Under the pieces are notes generated by a model that made no database searches, was not told where the DNA came from, and saw only the letters and a program-made list of their open reading frames with translations. Of a DNA stretch of 16,371 nt, positions 1-6,961 are shown one piece after another. Source of the stretch: Pinguiococcus pyrenoidosus (Eukaryota > Sar > Pinguiophyceae > Pinguiochrysidales > Pinguiochrysidaceae); NCBI GenBank assembly GCA_019677205.1, contig JAAMXY010002425.1:1-16371 (forward strand). Direction: 5' to 3'. The position numbers and the translations under genes were made by a program. Position 1 is the first letter of the stretch. The number at the start of each line of letters is the position of its first letter.

Positions 1-213
1 CACAAGTACTATGGGTGGTTTGACCCGACCGCGCTGCAGTTCGGCCGCGCGATCAATGGCGTCGTGGAGCCGGCGGACGGCTACGAGTTCCGATACTGGA
101 TCTCGCGGAAGGAGATGGACGCCGTCGAGGAGGAGGGCGTGGCAGAGCCGGGCGCATATGCGGAGGGTTTCGAGCGGGAAGAAATGAAGAGCATCGCAAG
201 CTGGAGCGTCTAG
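1..213 (+). CDS. C-terminal end of an unrecognised protein (5' truncated by the window)
   Basis: The frame is open from base 1 and ends with TAG at 211-213, giving 70 residues of a C-terminus. The piece is rich in aromatics at the start (HKYYGWFDP) and in acidic residues later (DAVEEEGVAEPG), and ends SIASWSV. I do not recognise the family. Codons are GC-rich like those of the neighbouring genes, and the stop is followed by non-coding DNA, so it is probably a real last exon. It is convergent with the aspartate-semialdehyde dehydrogenase gene, 183 bp away. Whether base 1 lies in an exon continuous with the rest of the gene cannot be seen here. Confidence 0.6.
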   Translation, partial: HKYYGWFDPTALQFGRAINGVVEPADGYEFRYWISRKEMDAVEEEGVAEPGAYAEGFEREEMKSIASWSV

Positions 214-396
214 CACTCTCGTGATGAGCATGAACTTTGACTGACATCTTCGTGGCTGTTGTTTTTTGTTTTATGTCCAACGAAAGAGCGCCTCCGAGTA
301 GATGAGGAGGCGAGCGACGCAGAGACGTCCCATGCTTAGCGACGTGGAAAACGAAGCTAGTGATTGATCTTCGCAGGATGCCTCTCGAGTGGACGA

Positions 397-1853
397 TTAG
401 ACTGCGACTCCACTCTCTGCAAAGCACTCCTCGGCAATCAGCACCGCATTCAGCGCGGCGCCGCGCAGCAGCTGATCACCGCACACGAAGAGGTCGAGGC
501 CCTTGTCCTCGAAGATCAGACTTCTTCGGACGCGGCCGACTTCCACGTCGTACTCTCCCGTGGCGGTCAGGGGCATCGGATACTGGTTCGAGCTAACGTC
601 GTCCACGAGCTTCAGTCCGCTGGCGGAGGCGAGGGCTGTCTTCGCCTCGTCCACATCGACCGGCTTCTCGAACTCGATCGTGATCGCCTCCGCGTGCGCG
701 CGGAGCGTCGGAATCCGCACGGCCGTGCAGGACACCGGCAGCTCGGGCTCGTTCAGGATCTTGCGCGTCTCCCAGGTCACCTTCATCTCCTCCTTGGTGT
801 AGCCATTGTCCTGGAACTTGTCGATGTGCGGAATCACATTGAATGGAAGCGGATGGGCGAAGACCTTGTTCTCCGGCGCCGTCCCTTCCACCGCCATGGT
901 CTTGACACCCTCGTTGAGCTCTTCCATGCCAGCCGCCCCGGCGCCGCTCGCGGCCTGCCGCGTTGTTGCCATGCATTTTAGGGGAGCCGGAGAACGCGGA
1001 GCCCAAACTCCGTACCTGGTACGTGCTCATGATGACGCGCTTGATGCCGTAAAGACGGTGGAGGGGAGCAAGCGCCATCATGGCGATCGCCGTGGTGCAG
1101 TTGGGGTTGGCGATCAGCTTCGACTACGAAAGAAGAGTCCGAGGCAGCCGGTGAGTTGGCAAGCGGCGCATCTCCGCCATGCTCTTGCGGAGCTGATCGC
1201 ATGGCCTCACCTTCTTGCACAGCTTTCCGTTGATCTCGGGAACCACAAGGGGCACATCTTCCGCCATACGGAAGGCACTGGAGTTGTCAATCACGACCGG
1301 TCCGTCGTTCTCGCAGATCTTCTTGGCGAAGTCCACGCTGAAATCGCCACCTGCAGAGCAGCGTCCGTCAGCATCCGCAGCTCCGTTCCTTTCGCAAACT
1401 GCTCGGTCGGCACAAGCGCATTACCAACGGCGAGGAAGACGACGTCGCACGACCGTGCCCGATCCATCTGGAACTCTTCCAGCTCCACCGTGCCGAGCTT
1501 GCCGCAGTCCTGCTGCTTTCCGGCACTGCGCGCCGAAGAGAAGAGCCGCAGCTCCGATACCGGCAGAGAGCTCTTCTGCAGCACGTTTACGATTTCCACT
1601 CCCACGGCGCCGGTCGCACCGGCCACGCCCACAGTCAAGCCCTCTCCACCACTCATCACCATCTGTCTTGCGACGGACATCCTACTTTGCAGAACGCGCG
1701 GAAAGTTTGCTGAGGCCTGCGATGTCCGTCTCTCTTGACCAGGCTTTACTGGTACCTTGCGCGCTTGGAAGGGATTCTGGACACCAGAGCATCGGCTCCG
1801 ATGCTAACGAGCGAAAGCGCCAGCAGGACGCTGAACTGTCGCATTGCGCTCAT
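397..1853 (-). CDS. asd: Aspartate-semialdehyde dehydrogenase, plastid-targeted, five exons
   Basis: This enzyme reduces beta-aspartyl phosphate to aspartate semialdehyde with NADPH, at the branch to lysine, threonine and methionine. My model is complement(join(397..954,1016..1123,1211..1350,1425..1681,1756..1853)), 386 aa. The introns are 61, 87, 74 and 74 nt, all GT-AG, and each junction restores family alignment (e.g. [22 protein letters not shown]). The NADP-binding loop [10 protein letters not shown] is at 51-60. The catalytic Cys is C174 in ANPNCTTA, and the active-site His is probably H288 in LRAHAEA. The C-terminus [16 protein letters not shown] is typical. Exon 1 encodes a signal peptide ([22 protein letters not shown]) and the start of a basic stretch with no acidic residue, ending near residue 42. 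This suggests import into a complex plastid. If exon 1 were skipped, M34 (ATG at 1680) could start a leaderless enzyme. It is divergent from the DUF218 gene. Confidence 0.93.
1756..1853 (-). other. Exon 1 of the dehydrogenase: ER signal peptide of a bipartite plastid presequence
   Basis: The exon codes for 32 residues plus two bases. There is a short basic n-region, a hydrophobic core ([13 protein letters not shown]) and a likely cleavage after ADA, followed by [10 protein letters not shown]. The intron is phase 2 (AG|G) and falls between the targeting region and M34, just before the catalytic protein. Leu at +1 is tolerated in some red-lineage plastid presequences, though Phe is commoner. 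The assignment rests on composition and on the spliced frame. Confidence 0.72.
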
Positions 1854-2547
1854 ATTCAGAATGCAGTCAGGACGCTCGAGACCACACGCTGAAACACAAA
1901 GCATTTGTTGGGGTCAGCTGCCGCATGCGGTCGTCGTCAAGCACTGCAGCGAGATAGAGGACACCTTCTTTCGGCAAGGGAAGAGAAAATCCCCAGAGGG
2001 CCCGAGATGCGCACGGAGCTTGTCCGGGACCTCGAGTGGCCTGCAGCGGAGTGAAGTGAAGTGCAGTTGCGGGAGGCGTCGAGTCGAGTCGAGATCGGAG
2101 ACACAAGCGATGCGCGAAATTAATTGGTTGAACAACCTAAATACTTTATTCAAAACAATTCAAAATAAATGTCAATCACGTAATTTTACGAGCATCATCC
2201 AGAGCGCGCGAAGCTATGAACCAATTGACGCGGTTCGCGATCGGCCTTGTGTGGGCCATACCATGCGCAGTTCAAGCACCCGATCGAGATTGCGCAGGAT
2301 CTACTGAAACTCCTCGAACGTCACAGAACCCCACCCGCTGAAGCTGGGGTGTTTTCGCTTACTCTGCCATCCCACAGCTGCGTCCCCTGAGTCTTTGCGA
2401 AAGTGGAGAAAGTGGCGCCATGCGTTCTGGGATTTCGTTCTATCTGAAGATATCGGCGCGAGCGATCTCGCGAATCCGGCAAATCGCCAGTCAGGTGCAT
2501 GGGCACTCCGTCGCCGCGCTCTGGCAGCTGCGACAGACGGAGCGGCC
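1854..2547. promoter_or_regulatory. Head-to-head intergenic region with an AT-rich island
   Basis: This 694-bp gap separates the starts of the dehydrogenase (minus) and the DUF218 gene (plus), so it should hold both promoters. Bases 2116-2192 form a clear AT-rich island in otherwise GC-rich DNA. At 2043-2095 short direct repeats occur (AGTGAAGTGAAGTG, then GTCGAGTCGAGTCGAG). On the minus strand they resemble the CACT-rich array at 4146-4257. An ATG at 2420 opens a 76-codon frame that overlaps the chosen start at 2548 out of frame and could act as an upstream ORF. No other gene is supported. Confidence 0.45.
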
Positions 2548-3411
2548 ATGGACCTGGGCCACGCCCGCCTGCATCGACCTCCGCGGAGCGTCTGCGCTCC
2601 TCGCAACGCTCTGCTTGCGCTCGTCGGGCTGTTCCTGGCTCTCTACGTGATCTTCCACTCTTCGGCCTCCGCTGACGACGCGCCTCTCTACATCGTCGTC
2701 CTCGGGGGCGGTGTAGACAAGGACGGAAGGCCCCTGGATCACGTGTACCCCCGGCTAGATCGCGCCGCCGAGCTGTTCTTCGAGTATGCGCGCTCGGAAG
2801 ACGCAATGCCCGTCATCCTGTGCCTCTCGCAGGGTACGACGCACTACCCAAACCCGAAAGGTCCAGACGGGTACTGGATCACCGAGGCGGAGGCGGGAAT
2901 CCGCTACCTGGCGGAGGAGAAGGAGGTGCCCAAGACGGCGCTGATGGAGGAGAGCTACAGTTGGGACACCGTGGGCAATGCGTACTTTGCGAGGACGCTC
3001 TTCCTGGAGCCGGCCGGCGTGACCCGAGCCATCGTCATCACGAACGAGTGGCACATGAAGCGGAGCGAAGGCATTTTCAACTACGTGTTCTCGCTGCCGC
3101 CACATCTGCCATCGCCGTCGTCGCGGCTGCGCTCCAAGGACAGTTGGAAGTTCCACTTTGTCGCTGTCGAGGATGGCCTTGAGCCGGCCACAGCGGCGGC
3201 GAGGAGAGAGCACGAGGCGGCGTCAATGGAGATGTTCCGGCAGAACACGAAGAAGATAAAGAACCTCGCGGACTTTCAGAGGTGGCTCTTCACCGACCAC
3301 GACGCGTACAGCGCCACGCGGCACTTCAAGAAGTGGCGTGCGAATCTGTCGGCCGCGGCGCTGAAAAGCTACGGAGCCGCCACCGACGGGCCGCAAGCCA
3401 CGACTAGATGA
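2548..3411 (+). CDS. Membrane-anchored DUF218 (YdcF/SanA/ElyC-like) protein
   Basis: From the ATG at 2548 (context GCGGCCATGG) the protein has 287 aa. An N-terminal transmembrane segment spans about residues 19-38 (a type II signal anchor), followed by one DUF218 domain. Visible family landmarks are VVLGGG (50-55), RLDRAAELF (69-77), a Ser-Gln-Gly turn (94-96), SWDTVGNA (138-145) and TNEWHMKR (165-172). Bacterial relatives act in cell-envelope precursor metabolism; eukaryotic members are largely uncharacterised, so no substrate is proposed. The frame is open upstream to 2395 without an ATG, so the start at 2548 is the first in-frame Met. The C-terminal 100 residues are basic and not conserved as far as I can tell. 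Confidence 0.8.
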   Translation: MDLGHARLHRPPRSVCAPRNALLALVGLFLALYVIFHSSASADDAPLYIVVLGGGVDKDGRPLDHVYPRLDRAAELFFEYARSEDAMPVILCLSQGTTHYPNPKGPDGYWITEAEAGIRYLAEEKEVPKTALMEESYSWDTVGNAYFARTLFLEPAGVTRAIVITNEWHMKRSEGIFNYVFSLPPHLPSPSSRLRSKDSWKFHFVAVEDGLEPATAAARREHEAASMEMFRQNTKKIKNLADFQRWLFTDHDAYSATRHFKKWRANLSAAALKSYGAATDGPQATTR

Positions 3412-3725
3412 CATGACTGCGCAAGCACGAAAGGAAGCAAAAAGCCGCAAATGAGGCGAAGAGCAAAAACCAGGACGCGGTCTCGGCACGCATTTTGCAG
3501 TCCAGTTGGAACGGATGAGATCTGCTGCGAGATTATGATGATACAGTTTTGGTCACTTGGCACCTGAGTCGGCTGAATTGTGATTGCTGGCTCGGCGCAG
3601 AGACCCAAAGATTAGGAACGAGGCTCGTCCCTCACAAGTAGTAAAGAAGCAGGATTCCTTGCGTGCCGCGCGAATGATGATTGCGGTGCTTCCATGTTTG
3701 CCCGCGACTGCCCCACACTCGCTGA
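3412..3725. other. Tail-to-tail intergenic region, nothing recognised
   Basis: These 314 bp lie between the stops of the DUF218 gene (plus) and the glutaredoxin gene (minus) and must hold both 3' ends. I see no convincing AATAAA, repeat, RNA gene or coding frame. The composition is mixed, without the AT-rich islands found upstream of genes. Confidence 0.4.
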
Positions 3726-4061
3726 CTATGCTACGGCACCCGCGTCCTTCAGCAGAGGAACGAGCTTGCCCTGCTGGTGCAACGGGAAGACGCCAGGGCC
3801 GTCGTTGGCGCCACCGACGAACTCGCCCTTGATCCAGATCGCGGGCACGGAGGTCCTGCCGATCAAGCTTCTCATCTCCTCCCGGATCTGATTTCCTTCG
3901 TCCAGCTTGTCCAGCTGCACTTCCGTGTACTGCGCATCCAGGGAGTCCAGCAACGTCTTGGCCTTGATGCAGAACGGGCAGGTGCTGAACGTGTACATGA
4001 ACACCGGCGCTGAGTTGATGTTCTCTTGAACGCGGTCCGCCATGGAAGACGACATGCGCAT
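3726..4061 (-). CDS. Dithiol (class I, CPFC-type) glutaredoxin
   Basis: This 111-residue intronless protein covers the whole glutaredoxin fold. It is a small thiol-disulfide oxidoreductase that uses glutathione to reduce disulfides and mixed glutathione disulfides. The active site is C28-P-F-C31 in TFSTCPFCIKAK. The cis-Pro loop is T70-S-V-P73, and the glutathione-binding GG-x-x-D is G83-G84...D87. CPYC is the usual class I motif; Phe for Tyr is a conservative variant. The tail GPGVFPLHQQGKLVPLL keeps the family's final helix. There is no presequence before the domain, so a cytosolic site is likely. Other in-frame Met codons at residues 3 and 7 could also be used. Confidence 0.9.
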   Translation of the reverse strand: MRMSSSMADRVQENINSAPVFMYTFSTCPFCIKAKTLLDSLDAQYTEVQLDKLDEGNQIREEMRSLIGRTSVPAIWIKGEFVGGANDGPGVFPLHQQGKLVPLLKDAGAVA

Positions 4062-4145
4062 CGCACCCGTCTCTTTAGCAACGGAAAAAGGAGAGGAAAA
4101 CCCGGTCAGTCAAGTGCACCGCTCACCGTTTCACTGAACACCGCT

Positions 4146-4257
4146 GCTTTTCACTGCTGCTGGTTCCACTTCACTTCGCTGAACTTCGCTGCTTTTCACT
4201 CCACTCCTTTTCACTCCTTTTCACTCCTTTTCACTCGACTCCACTCCACTCCACTTC
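4146..4257. repeat. CACT-rich degenerate tandem repeat
   Basis: The + strand shows short units built on a CACT core: CCTTTTCACT three times in a row at 4206-4235, then GACTCCACTCCACTCCACTTCAC, preceded by looser copies from 4146 (GCTTTTCACT, CCACTTCACTTCGCT). On the minus strand the array runs into the stop codon of the small plastid-type gene at 4256-4258 and sits 85 bp upstream of the glutaredoxin ATG. It could be 3' UTR, promoter or simple-sequence drift. Confidence 0.8.
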
Positions 4258-4656
4258 ACACAACGGCGCGAACAGCATCGACTGCAGCGATACGGCAGAT
4301 CGGCGACATCACAATTCGCCCCGTCTCCCACGACGTGCGGCACAGACCTCCATCCGGATTGACCTCTGCATCGTCAGCCAGAGCCGTCCAAGCGGAGGAG
4401 AACGACATCGCGAGGACTAATTTTCGTGACGCCATACAGAAGACGTGAGCCCAATTCGGCGGGTCCAAGCAAAAGCTCGGAAGCATCCGACGCCGGTGCG
4501 TGAAGCTCTCTACTGGCTCGTACCTTGCGCTGCCATACGCCGAGGAATCATCCCCGCGAAGCGCGTGCCCATCCCGGCCGCAGGGCGCAGGAACGCGTGC
4601 GAGCTCATGCCCAGGGTGACGGCGCTGGTTGCAAGCAAAGTGCGGCGAAGGCTCAT
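4256..4656 (-). CDS. Small protein with an apparent tripartite thylakoid-lumen presequence
   Basis: I do not recognise the mature part. The best model is complement(join(4256..4416,4524..4656)), 97 aa, with one phase-1 GT-AG intron of 107 nt. The ATG at 4656 has A at -3. Residues 1-21 are an ER signal peptide ending SSHA. F22 begins a basic stretch without acidic residues (FLRPAAGMGTRFAG, then IPRRMAAQ), the classic red-lineage A|F transit junction. Residues 45-58 (VLAMSFSSAWTALA) followed by DD look like a thylakoid signal with an A-x-A cleavage site. The mature peptide would be only about 39 aa with two Cys (C70, C85). A second possible 66-nt intron (4282-4347) would leave a 75-residue product, but its GTCTGT donor is atypical here. 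The annotation is plausible, not proven. Confidence 0.55.
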
Positions 4657-5080
4657 CTTCGGTTGCTAAGCTGATAGAAAGGCTACTGTGGCAAGGATGC
4701 ACTTCCAGTGGTTCTCCACTCGCAACTGCCTCGGCTTCCACCCGTGCGGAAGGCCCTGCGCTGATTCAGAAGGTCACGACGCGGCGCGCGTGACACGGCA
4801 ACTGAGCTTGAAGCCGAAGTGCGTTGGCGCGGCGTGACAGATGCACAAAGCTGCAGCCGAGTTCGCGAATTTCGGCCGCATCCCCTGAAATCCAACGAAA
4901 ATCGAGGAGAGCCGAAGGCCGAAGGCGGAAGGGTGAAAGCCGCGAAAGACCGGAAGCTTCCGGAACCTCCTGGATCGGCCCTTGTCTTCAGTCTTCAGCT
5001 CCGCGTCAAAGGTCCATCTGTCACAGAGAGGGCCGATGTCCCGCCATTTTCGCAACGCGGACGGTTTAAAAATCGCCAGA
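4657..5080. promoter_or_regulatory. Head-to-head intergenic region
   Basis: These 424 bp separate the starts of the small plastid-type gene (minus) and the MFS transporter (plus), so both promoters should lie here. Unlike the other head-to-head gap regions it has no AT-rich island. The transporter frame is open back to 4982 and includes an ATG at 5036 in weak context (C at -3). I see no repeats or other genes. Confidence 0.35.
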
Positions 5081-6928
5081 ATGGGCGACGAAACGCGCGT
5101 CCGAAGCGCTGCGATGGGCGCTCCGGCGCGGCAAGGTCGCAGGGATGGTCCTGGCGGGTGGCGCGCGTGGTGCCTGTTCTTCTTCGTGTTTCTGGCGCTC
5201 TTCTTCATGAACGCGTCGCTCTCGGTGGTGATGACGGTGCTGCCGGACATTGCGCACGAGTTCCACAGCACCGTGAGCGCGGCCATCTGGGTCACCATTG
5301 CCACCAACTTGCTCACCACGGGCTTGTTGCCGGCCAGCGGCAAGCTGGGCGACGTCTTGGGCCATCGGGAGGTGTGGGTGTTCGGCATGGCGCTTCGCTT
5401 GGGCTGCCTTCTGTTGTCTTCGATGGCGCCCAGCCTCTCCGTTCTGGTGTTTAGCCGTGCGCTGAGTGGCGTGGGAGGTGCGCTGGACGAGCCATCCGGA
5501 ACTGCGATGGTGCTGCGCTCGTTCAAGCACGAGCAGCGCCCGTTCTTCCTGGGACTCTCGACGGCGGTGGGCGCGGCGGCGCAGCCGCTGGGCCTGTTGA
5601 TCGGTGGAGTGGTGGCCAAGTATTTCGGTTGGCGCTGGCTCTTCTTGGCACCCTTCTTCGTCCTTTGCGTGCTGTTCGTGGGCGCGATTGGCCTCTTGTA
5701 CGGCCCCTACAGTCCTCTGAAAGCCGAGCAGAAATCTGGTTTTCTGCCGCTCCCGCAGGATGAGGTCGACGCTGAAGACGAAGAGCTTGGGATCGAGATT
5801 GGGGAGGCGCTGACGGAACGCGAGGCGGAATTGGACGCGCTGGAGGATGGCGAGGATGGGGACTCTGCCGATCTGCCGCGTGGGGATCGGGAGTTGGACA
5901 ACGAGGACGCGGACCAGGACGCGGACCAGAGCCAGGACCAGGGCCAGGACCAGGGCCAGGACAATGAGAACCAGGAGGAGGCGGCGGAGGATGGATCGTC
6001 GCAAAAGGAGGACGACCTGGAAGACGCCAAATCGCTGAAGCATTTCGATTTTCTTGGGACGTTCCTGTTCACCGCATCGGTAGCTCTGTTCTTACTCTTT
6101 CTGAATCTGGCTACTTCGATCGGGATCAAGGCGGGCTTCACGATGGTGTCGGGCGTGCTCTTCCCCATGGCGTCTGCGGGCTTCATTTGGGTGGAGAAGA
6201 AGGCGCGCTTCCCGATCATCCCGCTGGTGCTCTTCCAGAATACCGCCGTCTTCACGACGCTGCTAGCCTACTCGGCTCTGTGGATGCCCTACCTTGGCGT
6301 CTGGTTGCTGCTTCCCTTGTACTTAAAGAATGTGAAAGGCCTAGACGAAGTCAGCGTTGCGTCGCTCATCTGCATCAGACCCTTCAGCAACGCGTTGGCC
6401 AACATGGTCGGCGGCTTCTTGATCCGCAGAAAGGCCCTGTCGATCTTCAGCAGCATCAACAGCGGTGCAGTTTTGATGACGGTGGCGTACGTGCTCTTGA
6501 ACGTTTTCGTGGACCTCACCAGCTCGGAGGACGCCAGTGCAAGCTCTGGCAGAGGTCTTGCAGTTCTCCAGGTCTGCTTGGTGATCATGGGCCTCGGCGT
6601 CGGCCTGACGTTCAACGCCACCTCTTCTTTCGTGATGGACGTCGCACCCGAGAACCTCCTCGCGAACGTGTTCGGCGTCATCCGCATGGCGCAGCAGGTC
6701 TTCATCCTGCTCGGATACATCGTCGCAGAGGCGATCATCGGCGACAAGCCGTCGGAGGAATCGAATCCTGGTCGCTACGTGACGACGGCGCGGGTGATGC
6801 TCGCAATGAACGCCTTGTACTGCATGTACCCGGCTTGGAGCTGCGGATTCGTGCAGGGGCGCAAAGAGGAGGCAACGAAGAGCAGAAAGATAGATGCAGC
6901 ACAGACAGCTACGACGCCCGGCAGATGA
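5081..6928 (+). CDS. Major facilitator superfamily transporter (DHA2/14-TM-like) with acidic central loop
   Basis: The 615-residue intronless protein has an N-terminal bundle at about 31-207 and a C-terminal bundle at about 323-590, with 12 or more membrane spans. Family marks are the loop 2-3 motif GKLGDVLGHREV (88-99) and FGWRWLFL (182-189), close to the usual WRW-x-F after helix 5. At the helix 5 antiporter motif the sequence is AAAQPLGLLIGG, so the usual Gly-Pro is only partly kept. This resembles drug:H+ antiporters of the DHA2 group; the substrate cannot be told. Residues 226-315 form a very acidic insertion between helices 6 and 7, with DQ/GQ repeats. I chose ATG 5081 (A at -3, G at +4); ATG 5036 would add 15 residues. 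Its stop is 33 bp from the helicase stop. Confidence 0.88.
   Translation: MGDETRVRSAAMGAPARQGRRDGPGGWRAWCLFFFVFLALFFMNASLSVVMTVLPDIAHEFHSTVSAAIWVTIATNLLTTGLLPASGKLGDVLGHREVWVFGMALRLGCLLLSSMAPSLSVLVFSRALSGVGGALDEPSGTAMVLRSFKHEQRPFFLGLSTAVGAAAQPLGLLIGGVVAKYFGWRWLFLAPFFVLCVLFVGAIGLLYGPYSPLKAEQKSGFLPLPQDEVDAEDEELGIEIGEALTEREAELDALEDGEDGDSADLPRGDRELDNEDADQDADQSQDQGQDQGQDNENQEEAAEDGSSQKEDDLEDAKSLKHFDFLGTFLFTASVALFLLFLNLATSIGIKAGFTMVSGVLFPMASAGFIWVEKKARFPIIPLVLFQNTAVFTTLLAYSALWMPYLGVWLLLPLYLKNVKGLDEVSVASLICIRPFSNALANMVGGFLIRRKALSIFSSINSGAVLMTVAYVLLNVFVDLTSSEDASASSGRGLAVLQVCLVIMGLGVGLTFNATSSFVMDVAPENLLANVFGVIRMAQQVFILLGYIVAEAIIGDKPSEESNPGRYVTTARVMLAMNALYCMYPAWSCGFVQGRKEEATKSRKIDAAQTATTPGR
5904..5962 (+). 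repeat. Minisatellite coding for Asp-Gln/Gly-Gln repeats
   Basis: Short imperfect units such as GACCAGGGCCAG repeat in frame and encode residues about 275-294 of the transporter (ADQDADQSQDQGQDQGQD). The repeats keep the frame and add negative charge to the central loop. Confidence 0.85.
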
Positions 6929-6961
6929 GCCATACGGGGCGCTTGGCGCTTGTATACACTT

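Noticed and set aside
593-1081. Minus frame of 162 codons overlapping the dehydrogenase
   Set aside because: Only its first part (to STYQ) is dehydrogenase exon; the rest is read-through of the 61-nt intron and the wrong frame of exon 5.
806-1738. Long + frame of 310 codons
   Set aside because: It is the antisense of the spliced dehydrogenase, has no recognisable domain and arises from high GC.
2420-2650. 76-codon + frame starting with the first ATG before the DUF218 gene
   Set aside because: It has no recognisable domain and overlaps the better frame; kept only as a possible upstream ORF. A 42-nt intron (2495-2536) would not bring it into frame.
5066-6043. Minus frame of 325 codons opposite the transporter
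   Set aside because: Its repeats (VLVLALVLAL and similar) are the complement of the acidic minisatellite.
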